Assembly (NCBI GenBank): GCA_000750105.3
Contig: JPHH03000047.1
Coordinates: 124,001 to 188,000 of the forward strand
Length of the DNA: 64,000 nt
Direction of reading: 5' to 3'
Origin: Tolypocladium sp. Sup5 PDA-1
Lineage: Eukaryota > Ascomycota > Sordariomycetes > Hypocreales > Ophiocordycipitaceae
Part shown: positions 1 to 10,147 of the stretch, in pieces
How the letters are laid out: each line of letters begins with the position of its first letter
Position numbering within the stretch: the stretch's first letter is position 1
Position numbers and translations under genes: made by a program
Notes under the pieces: model-generated
The model's database searches: none
Told to the model about the DNA's origin: nothing
The model's input: the letters and a program-made list of their open reading frames with translations, nothing else

Positions 1-270
1 TTAGCCGGTATACTAAATAGGGTGAAACCCGTACTCGAATCCCTTGCGAGGTTAAGCGCTGTAGCGACGTTTGTTAAATCGTCGGTCTTAATATCGTAGG
101 CCTCCGGTAGTAGTAGAGAATCGCAACGACCTCGCCATGTAACTCCTTCTGGAGCTACTGGAGGCTCGGGCTAAATCCCCTTTCTTCAAACTCGTTACAG
201 GAGCAAGCACGCGGCACGGCAACGAATAGACACCGTCGATATCAGTATCCCCATCGCTATCACTGCAACA

Positions 271-560
271 ATGCCTCTCAAAACCAGTCTTCAGAACGCC
301 CATGTGCTAATCACAGGGGCAACGTGACATGGGCGAAGCAATGGTGCGGCAGTTCATCCACGAAGGTGCTTGTGTCTTACTGAGGCCACACTGTTAGCCC
401 CACGGTCACGACCATGTACACAAGCATCTGCCCGAGGACCACGGTTCATGCTGCGGGCAAGGTCTTGGATGTTAGCTCCAAGGAGGCAATGGTTGAATGG
501 GTCAAGAGCTCAGCAGAGCGTGTGGGACGGCTCGACGGCATCATCGCCAACTGCGCGTGA
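271..560 (+). pseudogene. Short-chain dehydrogenase/reductase fragment, decayed
   Basis: An ATG at 271 opens a typical SDR N-terminus that reads into HVLITGA, the first half of the TGxxxGxG nucleotide-binding motif. It stops after 18 codons at a TGA (325-327). The glycine-rich segment resumes from 329 in another frame as GEAMVRQFIHEGA. A third frame from 444 gives VLDVSSKEAMVEWV and then VGRLDGIIANC, the strand-4 NNAG-like region, before another stop at about 558. The catalytic YxxxK region is absent. Homologous blocks in the right order but in three frames mean a truncated, frameshifted relic. I see no remaining exons downstream. Confidence 0.75.
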
Positions 561-1297
561 TAATGGCAGAAGGCTCTTGCCTGCCCCGGAATTCTAACCA
601 CTACTCCACGTCCCTCCGCCTTGAGGTCTGCTACATGATGCAACCAAGAGCAGTGCTCGCACAGTTCACTAGACCCTACAGCGTCTGGGCCTGCACATCT
701 GACCTAGTCGGATTGCAGGGCTAGTCACTTAGCATCGAGACATTTGGGGGACTTTCTTGGACGTTAATGGTTGTAGACTTTCCGAGGCGAGTGAATTGGC
801 TTGTTTATTTGACATGGAAATAAATATCCAAGAATGCGGTATGATATAAATAACATTATCAAACAGACTATACCTATCGCTATGAGCGTGGCCCGAATCC
901 CAATGAATGTGTGATCAATTGATATGTGTGTATGACTCTCTTTTTAGCTGCCCAGGGAGCCTGGAAAAGGGATTCCCTTTATCCTTGCAGCTGTAGTCCC
1001 CGTGACCCCTATCCAGCTGTTGCCCCTATCCAGCGTTGGCTGTGTGTGTGTGTTAGTGGCGTCTGACTTCAATTGTAGCCCCTAGCGGCCCCTAGCAGCC
1101 CCTATTGACCTCGAGTCATCAATCCAACGAGGCTTCATTCTTCTAAGGAAGAATGTCTCTAGCCACCGTCTCTGAATACAGACATCCGAGTCATCAATGT
1201 AATGTGGCTGCCCAAGGGGCTGCCGAGTCAACCGGTCTATCCGACAATACCCGATCTTCCGAGCGCTCATCGCTCGCATACGCTCACGATTCAGCGT
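561..1297. other. Intergenic, no gene seen
   Basis: No supportable coding sequence. The stretch at about 720-950 is AT-rich. From about 1010 to 1110 there are repeated CCCCTA-type motifs followed by a TG run. A small repeat structure is listed separately. Confidence 0.5.
1112..1198. repeat. 12-bp direct repeats flanking an 8-bp dyad
   Basis: CGAGTCATCAAT occurs at 1112-1123 and again at 1187-1198. Between them CATTCTTC (1136-1143) and GAAGAATG (1148-1155) form a perfect inverted repeat with a 4-nt loop. The layout could be a tiny non-autonomous element or chance. No function is known. Confidence 0.4.
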
Positions 1298-3151
1298 CTA
1301 ATGCACTGCCTCCTGATCATAGAACAGGTCACAAGCATGCGGGTGCTGCAGGCAGTACTTCGGCACCAGGGGAGTTGCGGCGATCCCGTTCGCAACCAGG
1401 TACTCTCTAAAGTTCAGTATCCTTTGCGTGAAAGTGGTCGTCCTCTTCTTCCCGGTGGCGGGGTCCCGGTTGCCCGACCACACCAATTCGGCCAACGCAG
1501 CAGCCCTGGGCCACATCTTGCCGCTGATGATGGTATCGTCGACCTGCTCCGACCACAGCGGCGCAGCAGCACCGATGACGTGTTTGGCCTGGGCGTCGGT
1601 CAGGTTGGTGGTGAAGTCGTAGTCGTAGATTCGCTGCCAGGTTTTGTACGGTGCGCACCACGAACCGCCGATACCGCCGTAGTTGAAAGACGGTGTTGCC
1701 CCCGTTGGGTCTGGGTTTTCCTGCACGTTGTAGCGAGCATCGTTGGTGACATAGCCGCCGAAGCCGCAGTCCAAGTACAGGAAATCCGAACTAGAGACAA
1801 TAACGTCGTAGCCTGCGGCAGTGAGTTTCCCGATGTTGGTGATGCCGTTGTTCCAGGATTGCATGATGATGTCCTTGGAGACGTTGGTGGCGTGGGCGTC
1901 GGCAGAGAGGACGACGTCTTCCCACATAATCAGACGACGGTCCTTTTTACCGGTGTTTTTGGTCGAGGTGAATATTGGGAGTGAATGGTCAAGCCAGTAT
2001 TGGTTCAGGTCAAAGTAGGTACGCGATTTGTCTGCGGCGAACCAATCACGGATGGGCTTGCTGAAGTTGAAGCAGCCCACTTGGAGCTCGTCGCCACCCA
2101 CATGGAAGAAGTCGTCCGAGAAACGCCCCGAGAGCTCCGAGTACACCTTTTGTACAACCGAGTAGGTCTTGGGGTTGAGGACATCCAGTTGGCCCGGGTT
2201 GGGCTGTACAGCAGTGTGCAATGGCCAGTTGTCGTTGGACCACCAGCTGTTTTCGCAGGTCACGATGTCCTTGTCGATTTGCTTCCAGCCCGAGGCGGAA
2301 TGACCCGGCATGTCGATTTCTGGAATCACGCGAACGCCGCGGGCGCGGGCGTACGCGATGATGTCCTGAACATCTCGCGGAGAGTAGGTCTCTCTGGCAG
2401 AGTAGGCGTCCTTTGTGACCTGAGGGTAGGCGTTGATCTGGATAGGCCAAGATTGGGTGTCGGTGATATGCCAGTGCAAGATGTTCATCTTGGAGAGAGC
2501 AAGGCCGTCGATCTGCTCGTAAATCTTCTTGACGGATATGAAGTTTCGCCCCGAATCGACCATGACACCCCGGTAGGGGTATTTGGGATAGTCCTCGATC
2601 ATGACGGGCTGTTCGACAACGAGCCCACTCCGGCCATCTGCAATGACAATCTGCTGGAGTGTCACAAAGGCGTGGAGTGCACCCCATACTGTCTTGGCTG
2701 TGACCTCGACCGTCGAAGATGACGGTGTGATGGCAAGTGTGTAGCTCTCGTCAACACCGTGCTTCAAGTCGGCCGACCAGTCGGATACTTTGACGTTTAG
2801 ATCCGTCAACCACCGATTGGTTGTAGTGCTCGCCTCCCTCTTCGAATTGCTGTCGCTGCCCGCGGTCGGAAACGGGTCAAACACGGGAATCGGCGCCTCC
2901 GTCGCTTGTGGCACCCAGTTCAGGGTAGTGATGGCCTTGTACGCGCGGCTCCAGGCGTCGGCGACAAGACGCGCATTATCTCCAGAGCCATATCCAGCGT
3001 TTGTGCGAAGATTGAGCCAGCCAACAGACTTGGGGCCGGATGTACCCCAAGTGATTTTCTGTGGCGCAGGCAAGGGGTTGACTTTGACGGCCAAGCCGAC
3101 GTCCACGGCGGCGAGCCCCAGAAGCACGGCGGAAAGTGGTTGGAAGCGCAT
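1298..3151 (-). CDS. Secreted beta-N-acetylhexosaminidase (GH20)
   Basis: A 617-aa GH20 enzyme that removes terminal N-acetylglucosamine from chitooligosaccharides and glycans outside the cell. The start at 3151 (MRFQPLSAVLLGL) gives a signal peptide of about 21 residues; the frame stays open 78 codons further upstream, but that stretch is not signal-like. Residues 30-185 fit the GH20 N-terminal alpha/beta domain. The catalytic barrel begins at about 193 (YRGVMVDSGRNF) and carries HWHITD (226-231) and the diagnostic HVGGDE with Asp354-Glu355, the polarising Asp and general acid Glu of substrate-assisted catalysis. The length matches fungal secreted hexosaminidases and there is no intron. The enzyme would finish chitin breakdown, as in wall turnover or attack on insect, nematode or fungal chitin. 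Confidence 0.96.
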   Translation of the reverse strand: MRFQPLSAVLLGLAAVDVGLAVKVNPLPAPQKITWGTSGPKSVGWLNLRTNAGYGSGDNARLVADAWSRAYKAITTLNWVPQATEAPIPVFDPFPTAGSDSNSKREASTTTNRWLTDLNVKVSDWSADLKHGVDESYTLAITPSSSTVEVTAKTVWGALHAFVTLQQIVIADGRSGLVVEQPVMIEDYPKYPYRGVMVDSGRNFISVKKIYEQIDGLALSKMNILHWHITDTQSWPIQINAYPQVTKDAYSARETYSPRDVQDIIAYARARGVRVIPEIDMPGHSASGWKQIDKDIVTCENSWWSNDNWPLHTAVQPNPGQLDVLNPKTYSVVQKVYSELSGRFSDDFFHVGGDELQVGCFNFSKPIRDWFAADKSRTYFDLNQYWLDHSLPIFTSTKNTGKKDRRLIMWEDVVLSADAHATNVSKDIIMQSWNNGITNIGKLTAAGYDVIVSSSDFLYLDCGFGGYVTNDARYNVQENPDPTGATPSFNYGGIGGSWCAPYKTWQRIYDYDFTTNLTDAQAKHVIGAAAPLWSEQVDDTIISGKMWPRAAALAELVWSGNRDPATGKKRTTTFTQRILNFREYLVANGIAATPLVPKYCLQHPHACDLFYDQEAVH

Positions 3152-4739
3152 CTTGCCTAGACGTGAACAGACGTGCTGTTGGTGTGGAGAGGTCAATCGA
3201 GTGAGATAACAGCGTTGAAGCGGGCGGCTCGTTGCTTTTGTAGAAGAAATGACGGGAGGGACCGTAGCTCGGACAGCTCCTAGCAGCTTGACATTGAAAA
3301 TACTACAAAAGGTAGTGATCGGCCCGCGTTGCACCCAATGACCGCCTTGTGATCCTGGAGATGGCAGAGTGGAAGACGCAATCATGGAATCATGGAGCGG
3401 GCCATGAGAATGTAACCCTACGGGCTAGGCAGGGTAGCTTCTGCCCAACCAGAGGTGCAAACATGAAATTAGAGTGCAGACGTGGGTAGGTACAGGGGCT
3501 CGTGATAGTGCAGTGCAGGTGTCCTTTAATATGTCTTGGGTTGCAACTGCCACGAGTCACAAGACGACCACGCAATTAAATGTTCCCCTGCGCCCTTGGC
3601 CCACGGTACCTGCCCAGATTTGCCAGGTCGCGATTGTAGGTTAAGCACTAGTAGGCTAGCACGGTCTGTTCCTGCCCCTACGGAACCTTGGTAAAGCCAC
3701 ATCCAACTCGGCCGAGACGCTCCTCCCCCGCACGCCGAATGCTCCTCCCCCGCATTGCGACGTTAACGTTACTTCACAGGTCGAGTGTCACAGTCCGGTT
3801 CTTCGACGCCACAATTCAACCTCACATCACCAGTCTCACCTGTTCTTCGCTACGTCACATATGCCATTTATCGGAGAAGGGTACAAGGCTATCCTGCAAT
3901 TATACAGAGTACCAGAGGCAAGGTTACCACCATTACCTAGCCAGCTAATCACTCGCTTGTCGATAGGTTCTGGGCATCAGCGGCAGATTCGTGAATTGCT
4001 GGCATTCCATCGTTCACACTCGGGCATCCTCTGCTTCGTCTGGGCGGTCTTGGAATTTCTTCTGCCATAGGGCCATCAGAGAGCCCGGGACTGCGATCCG
4101 GTCATGCAGGTGAGGTAGCGGGAAGGAGTGGATAATGTAGAGGCGGAACGGGCCGGGGAGGGTGTAGGACAAAGGAGCTGTGGTACTGCAGATACTACCG
4201 CTGACAATGTCGCCGCTTCTGATTGAGGGCTGTGTTAATGCAGCGGTTATGCGTTGTGTCGTTGACGGCTTCTTCTTTCGGCAATATTATTAATCTAGAA
4301 AAGCCCATCGCTCACGGCGAGAAAAGCTAAAATGAATATCCTATACCTAGGGGGAGACATAGTCCCGCTCCATCAGACAAACCTTACGCTTCACGATAAT
4401 GCAGTAGGTTTCTGAGAAGACAAAAGCTCTCCTAATACTGAATCCCCGAGTCGCATAGCAGGGTACTAAACCGTCCTAGTCGAGGTCCGGGTGTTGAATC
4501 TGGCAGTGTCTCTACCAACTAGGCCGGCGTCCCTACTTCTACTATTCTCCCTTCACCCAGCACGACTATTACGTCTCATCCCGGGAAGATTGTGTTGATG
4601 CGGTACACAACAGTGAGTATAGTGCAAGCGGCAAACTCCCGCCTCAAGACTCGTTGAATCGTTGCGTCCGTCTCCGAGCCGACATTGCTTGTTGGCTCGG
4701 GTGTCACACACTCACGGGGAATGCGGTAGATTTTTAGAC
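3152..4739. other. Intergenic, no gene seen
   Basis: Short ORFs only, with no recognisable protein family on either strand. A stretch at about 4480-4540 on the minus strand faintly resembles a tRNA D-arm but does not fold as a tRNA (see the rejected list). Confidence 0.5.
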
Positions 4740-5215
4740 CCCCCTAGTACCAATCTTCTGGCCGGGCCGGATATGAAGAGAAATGTCACGAATCGCCTTT
4801 GCAGACGGGCTATTCAGTGTCAGTGACGGATTCAGGGGTCGGCACCCAAGGGGAACAGCATACGTATGAGATGCAGTCACGCTATTAAAGATTATGGACC
4901 CTTGCGATGGCCAGTCGTTGGGTGGCTCTCCTCTCTCCCCACGACTGTCCTCGGGATGCACTTCAGCCTCGAGGCTTCGCCAGCGGGCGATACACACAAG
5001 AGATGTCCCCAGCAGGGTCCAGCCCCCGACGACAGATGCCAGACTCCCACTAAAAGCTGTACTGGGATTAGTGCCGATGTAGGGTCTCAATTGAGCACGC
5101 ATGACTTACAAAGGGTGTTGTTCAACGATATGCTAAGGAGGGGTGTATCACCTGAGCCCAACGGGGAGGCCAACCACAATGACAGCCTCGGCAGCCACCT
5201 GAAGCTAAATGGAGA
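4740..5215 (-). pseudogene. ABCC-type (MRP) transporter fragment, decayed
   Basis: On the minus strand, 5102 to 4740 encodes the junction between the second membrane domain and second nucleotide-binding domain of a fungal ABCC exporter. The sequence runs WTLLGTSLVCIARWRSLEAEV, then DWPSQGSIIFNSVTAS, then AIRDISLHIRPGQKIG. It ends exactly where Walker A (GxxGxGKS) should follow. Upstream (about 5215-5125) another frame gives AAEAVIVVGLPVG and then SLNNTL, fitting the preceding membrane segments, but with stops and frame changes between. Everything else of the usual ~1450 residues is missing. It is clearly different in sequence from the intact ABCC gene at 38862-44086, so it is not a recent copy of that gene. 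Confidence 0.75.
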
Positions 5216-5603
5216 GTCTAGTTCCTACCAACGACCGAAGTTTGCCCACACTTGGGGTCCTCTCATCCACTTTAGTACCAAAGACCGCTTAGTGGGTAGA
5301 GTACAATCATGGCTGGTACTGGGATGCGGAACTCCTCGTACCAAGCAAGGCAGAGCTTTCCAATTTTGAAAATACAAAGGATTTGGGCGGATTTCCGGCT
5401 TGATGCCGCAATACGGCACGGACACAGGGGGCTGCGACGGGAAGGGCAGCATGGGTACCCTGGGGCCTGCAAAGCGCCTGCATGCCAATAGGGAGTGCAC
5501 CCGTACCGTTGCCTTCGTAGGACTCGGAAGGGGCCACAAGGCGGCGCGTGGCCCGACCGATAGCATCGGGTTCTACGTACAAAGTACGTATGTAGCGAAA
5601 CAC

Positions 5604-6398
5604 TCAATTTTTCCACACCACTATGATGCCCAGGTGAGGATTCTCTTCTCGAACCTTCCACTCACTCTCTGCCAGCGCAAGGGTTTCCCTCCACTCCGGT
5701 CCCAACAGTACTTCGCGCCGCCACTCAAGCTTGCCCCTCATCCCACCCAGTCTTGCCGCGTCCTCGTACACCGTCTTGGCCAAGTGCCACGTCATAAAGT
5801 CCACCCCGTTATCGTCCAAGAACACGCGCAAGCCCCAGCCGTCCGCCGTGTCAAGCTGCTCAGTGTATTCGTTCCTGGGCCACAGTCTGCTCAACGGCGG
5901 CTTATTGTATGCCTCGGCGCGTTGAGCCACGTCGTCGCTCGGATGTGGTACAACGCCAACAAACACGCCGCCGGGCTTGAGGTTCAGTGAAATGTTGGCA
6001 AACATGGCCGCGAGGTTTTCTTTGCTATCTGCATAGTTCAGGAACCATGCGCCAAACGCCAGATCAAAATAGCCCGCGGCATCATTGGGAGCAAACGACC
6101 GAGGCTTCGTTCCATCTCCAACGACAAAGCGGGCAGTGCCAGACGAAACATGAGAGGACAGGCGGGCGGAGGCGGCAGAGAGCATAACGGGTGAGATATC
6201 CATGCCCGTCAAGGAACCAGCCCCCCAAGAGATGAGGCGTGACGAGTAAAAGCCGGTGCCGCAGGCAAACTCAAGGATGCTCGCCTTGGGCTGGAGCAGT
6301 GGTTCAATGGCTAGAAGAACATTGTGGAGTTCCAATGCCTTGAATGGCAGAGCTTCCATGACATCGTAGGACGAACCGAGGGCATCGTATTGCGCCAT
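5604..6398 (-). CDS. Class I SAM-dependent methyltransferase, copy A
   Basis: A 264-aa methyltransferase. Motif I is ILEFACGTGFYSSRL, the S-adenosylmethionine-binding glycine loop, followed by GMDIS (motif II acidic residue), VVGDGTKP and FDLAFGAWFLNYA (post-motif), with LKPGGVFVG as motif III. I chose the ATG at 6398 (MAQYDALGSSYDV) because the paralogue at 7336 begins in the same way (MSQYDSIGTQYDV); an in-frame ATG at 6434 would add 12 residues. It ends in GIIVVWKN, matching SILVLWKA of the paralogue. No intron. The substrate is unknown; the fold suits a small-molecule O-, N- or C-methyltransferase. No synthase gene lies beside it. Confidence 0.85.
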   Translation of the reverse strand: MAQYDALGSSYDVMEALPFKALELHNVLLAIEPLLQPKASILEFACGTGFYSSRLISWGAGSLTGMDISPVMLSAASARLSSHVSSGTARFVVGDGTKPRSFAPNDAAGYFDLAFGAWFLNYADSKENLAAMFANISLNLKPGGVFVGVVPHPSDDVAQRAEAYNKPPLSRLWPRNEYTEQLDTADGWGLRVFLDDNGVDFMTWHLAKTVYEDAARLGGMRGKLEWRREVLLGPEWRETLALAESEWKVREENPHLGIIVVWKN

Positions 6399-6532
6399 CT
6401 TGAGAAGATGGTACGGCTGCCTCGTTTCAGGCAATGTGTTGATTCTGAGTCGCGGAGGCTTGCCTTGTGAGGGCTTACAGTGTCTTGAAGAGGTAATTCA
6501 GAAACTGCAAGGGGCCGTGACGGCGGGACCAC

Positions 6533-6541
6533 ATATATATA
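6533..6541 (-). promoter_or_regulatory. Probable TATA box of methyltransferase A
   Basis: An alternating TATATATAT run on the minus strand lies about 135 bp before the chosen ATG at 6398, or 99 bp before the ATG at 6434. Position and composition suit a fungal TATA element. Not tested. Confidence 0.4.
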
Positions 6542-7335
6542 GGCCACGAAGCTATGTTAATGAATAGCGTTAGTCACTCTGGACAAGGTACAGACAGTCC
6601 ACGCCTGAGGCATTGTTGTCTCACAAGCACTCGGGAGATTGATGCACAGTGTGGTGTATCCATTAGCCAAGCGTTGACAGCCACAATAAAAGAGTCGGTT
6701 CCTCTTGCTTTTGTACTCCGCAGTACGAAGCCAGGCTCAAGAGTGCAGAGGATCCCAAATTCTTTCCCCAGACATACAGTAGTTGCCTGGTTTTGTTCGA
6801 GCCGAGACATGGCCCTTCTTGACCGTCTATCCGTGCAACGTTAGCAGCATACGCCGCCGGGTGAAGTCCCAGCACCGCCATTCCGAGTTCCGTTCCCGCC
6901 GTTAACCGAGTGTTAGCATGGAACAAATGACCATGGAAGCACTCCGCTGAGCCGGATCTAGACCGCCTTTACCCTCTATAAATACTCCGGTCCCTACAAT
7001 AATATCTGGTGCTACCCTCTCCACGCTACACCGCAGCATAGAGGAGTGTGGCCGTTATCGGGAGGGACAAGAGGGTCTCATCTTTATTTCACCAAGCCAC
7101 GAATGAGGATAATGTACGACGCGAGGTTGGCTAAGCTCAAGTGAAAGGCCCGGAGTACATGTGTTACAGTCGTACAGGCCCCAGAGTCAATATTAGTTGA
7201 CGCCTACAAATTATACCGCTATGGCTGAGAACGGCTTGTGAGCAAGCGGCGCCTAAAGTCCCAGCTTCTATTTGGAACTCGAACACCAGGTTGTGCAGTC
7301 TAGATCTGGCCCCAAACGCAAGATCGCGACTCAAG
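6542..7335. other. Divergent promoter region between the two methyltransferases
   Basis: About 0.8 kb without a supportable ORF separates the two head-to-head methyltransferase genes. On the plus strand TATAAATA occurs at 6977-6984, some 350 bp before the ATG at 7336. That is far for a TATA box unless the leader is long or contains an intron. Confidence 0.5.
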
Positions 7336-8160
7336 ATGTCTCAATATGATTCCATCGGCACACAATACGACGTTATTAAAGCGACGTCGTTCAACCAACT
7401 CGAGCGGTTTAATTTCAAGCAAAGCGTCCAACCATTTCTAAAGAAACCCAACACTACGGTAATCGACTTTGCCTGCGGCACCGGCTTCTACTCTCACCTT
7501 CTCTTGTCATGGGGCGCTACGTCCTTGACCGGCGTCGACATTTCGTCGGTCATGCTTGCTGGCGCTACTGAGAGGCTGTCCTCGACGACATTTGCCTCCC
7601 GTGCTCGCTTCGTACAAGGCGACGGCTTCCAGCCTCGATCCTACGTCCCACGTGGCGCGGATGGTTTTGAAGTTGCAACCGGTGCTTGGTTTCTAAATTA
7701 CGCAATGGACCTCGAGCAACTGACGGCCATGTTTCGATCCATTTCGATGAATCTCAGCTCCACTGGTGTCTTTGTCGGCATTTGTTTCTACGCCACTAAC
7801 GATATTGCATCTTGGGCTACGGTATCTCGCCATCCGGTAGTGGCCAAAACCTGCGTCAAGCTTGAGTACACAGACAAGCTTGAGGATGGCGTCGGTTACC
7901 GAGTCCACGTTATTGGCAGCCCGCCGCCTGGCTCCCCCCCTTCTGTCAAGGGAGTCGACTTTTGGACATATCACCTGAAGAAAAGTATTTTTGAGGAAGC
8001 GGCACGCGCGGGAGGAATGCACGGAAAGCTGGAATGGCGACGATGCATTTTTCTCGGGGAGGAGTGGCGGAAAGACCTGGGCTTAGAGGGCGATGGCGAA
8101 GGGTGGCGCATTATAAATGAAAGCCCACAGCTCAGCATCTTGGTTCTATGGAAGGCATAA
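7336..8160 (+). CDS. Class I SAM-dependent methyltransferase, copy B
   Basis: A 274-aa methyltransferase, paralogous to the gene at 5604-6398 along its whole length. Shared blocks are QYD..G..YDV at the start, DFACGTGFYS in motif I, GVDIS, VQGDGFQPRS, GAWFLNYA and GGMHGKLEWRR near the end. A Pro/Ser-rich insertion (around GSPPPGSPPS) before the FWTYHLKKSIFEEAAR block is specific to this copy. The start at 7336 aligns with copy A; the frame stays open to another ATG at 7291. No intron. Divergent orientation suggests inverted duplication followed by divergence. The substrate is not evident. Confidence 0.85.
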   Translation: MSQYDSIGTQYDVIKATSFNQLERFNFKQSVQPFLKKPNTTVIDFACGTGFYSHLLLSWGATSLTGVDISSVMLAGATERLSSTTFASRARFVQGDGFQPRSYVPRGADGFEVATGAWFLNYAMDLEQLTAMFRSISMNLSSTGVFVGICFYATNDIASWATVSRHPVVAKTCVKLEYTDKLEDGVGYRVHVIGSPPPGSPPSVKGVDFWTYHLKKSIFEEAARAGGMHGKLEWRRCIFLGEEWRKDLGLEGDGEGWRIINESPQLSILVLWKA

Positions 8161-8773
8161 CATGATACCTGAGGGAAGAGCACTTGAAATATCATGTACA
8201 TATCAGGAAGACTCTTGCGCCCCCTTTGCCTGCTGCATAAGGCATCGAAAACCCTGGAAAACGACCTTCATGACAAGTGGGGCCTTGGCAAGAACAGATT
8301 CAGAAGAAAGAGAGCCTCTCGGCCTAAGAGAAATTCAGTCGGACTAGTGACTTCTGGCACGTCAGGACGTGAGATGCAATATGAATGCATAAATACACTC
8401 ACGGTTAGGTGCTGAGCCAGGCGCGCGCCCAGGCGCCCATGGAATAGTCGCCACTTAATAACTCCGCCAGGTCGCTTGCTCGGTCGAACAGCAGGACGCA
8501 GAAGGGTACAAAATAGTAGGGTGTGGGTTAGAGAAGGACCCGAAGAGGTAACGGAGCGAGCAGGATAGACATGGACTCCTCGGATCCCACGGGGGTGAGG
8601 GGTCCCGGGTATTAGAACATGTCGCCATCCAAGACGTGGATAACTCCGCAAGCCCGCCTACAGCCAGTATCAGACGACCCAGGTAGACTATAGAAACTAT
8701 ATTATAAAACCGTATCCCCGGCATCTCGACCTAAAAAACGTAAACAAACACGTTTATAGCAAGACATTCGGAA
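8161..8773. other. Intergenic, no gene seen
   Basis: No recognisable coding sequence on either strand between methyltransferase B and the epimerase relic. Confidence 0.5.
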
Positions 8774-9623
8774 ATGGCGCCCAAGCTCTTCATGTATGCC
8801 CTATCGAATCCTGGGTATGAGAACAAGCGTCACTGGCCGATAAATAGCACTGGAACGACTGGCTATGCAGCGGTGCCGTATTTCACACCCTGGTGACCGC
8901 TCACCCGGAGTACGGCACTACGGTGCTACTCCGGAATTCACCAGCCGGTTTCTCGGAGAAATATTCAATTTCAAGTGTATTAGGGGTACCCCTAACCATT
9001 GCGACCTCCTGACGCAGGCCGCCTCCGGGGCCGATATTGTCGTTTGTACTGCTATCCCGTGGTAAACTAGTCTATTTATGAAAGAAAAATTTAACACATT
9101 AGAACAAGAACATGGAAACTCGGGCCACGTTTCCGCCGTGCAAGCACGTCGAGGATGTTTTACGCAACTCTTCCTGAAGCTTGTGGAGGCTGCGGTTGCT
9201 AGAGGGGACGGTGCTGGATGAAACCATGACGTACGTACAACTTTCATCAGCCATTTTAGCAGGCTTTGCACTTTTTGCTTTGCTCTCTTGGTAATCTAAT
9301 GCCTTGATAACGATGTACTCTATAGGGCTATTACCTCGCGCCTAATGAGGAGGTTTCCCAGATTGAGATGGTTCGCGCCACGGGCAGATCCTCAAGGCTA
9401 GTGGCCTGCTTTCGACCAGTGAACCAAGGCAGATTACACCAGGTGAACTCGACAAGAAGCTCGCCGACATGCCTCTACCCGGCGATTCACGCCTAGTCTT
9501 CGCGGCCAACGCCCGACCGAAAGCAGATTGCACCCAGAAGATCCTAGGCGTTCAGGCAAAGGCGCCAGGTTTCTTGGAGAGTCTAGAGGGTGACTTACTC
9601 AGAGCCGCGGAGCTAAGTTGGTA
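8774..9623 (+). pseudogene. NAD-dependent epimerase/dehydratase-like gene, decayed
   Basis: Pieces of one fungal NAD(P)-binding epimerase appear in order in several frames. They are MAPKLFM at 8774, then LVTAHPEYGTTVLLRNS, then LLTQAASGADIVVCTA near 9010-9057, then QLFLKLVEAAVARGDGAG followed by a TGA in place of an expected Trp near 9220. A plausible intron follows (donor GTACGT near 9230, acceptor TATAG near 9327), then GYYLAPNEEVSQIE. After a further frame change comes ILKASGLLSTSEPRQ to SLEGDLLRAAELSW with a stop at 9621-9623. The glycine-rich GxTGxxG motif and the YxxxK centre are destroyed or missing. This is a relic with frameshifts, a nonsense change and an internal deletion. Confidence 0.75.
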
Positions 9624-10147
9624 GAGGATACGAACTTGAACGAGAATCATGTTAAGTTGTATAGGGGAATGAAATGGGGCAGTTGGACGAGGTGGTTAGG
9701 TCAACGGTGCCGCAGCTCGATTCCAAACCGAGTCGGAAACGTTTCTTCTCTTCCCGGATCTGCAAGCTAGTTCTAGCGGCCTAACCGGACCCTAAAATCC
9801 ATGCAGCAAGATAGACACAGGCCTAATCAGGGACAGCTTGAAGTGGTCGAGTCGAAAGAATCGGAATTGCAAGAGCTACGTTAGTAGACCATTCAGCTAT
9901 TATAAGGGCATTTAGTATGCTTAACCTTGACACTGGGGTGCAGAAGGGTTCGAGAGCAAGTTGAAGGGCCGCGCTGGGAGCGTAACGTATGCCTGGAGAC
10001 TATCAGCTATGGAACGCGTGAAAACTCCCAACAGAACTTTCGCCCAGCAATTCATCTCATTAGTTGCAACTCGCGGTACGACTCCGATACTAAAGGTCAA
10101 ACGACAATTTTCCAGTCGTTGGACGTTGTTCGGGGTTCGCTTGTCTA

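Noticed and set aside
4480..4545. tRNA-like D-arm (CTACCAACTAGG on the plus strand) suggesting a minus-strand tRNA
   Set aside because: The acceptor ends do not pair and no proper T-arm or anticodon arm forms around it.
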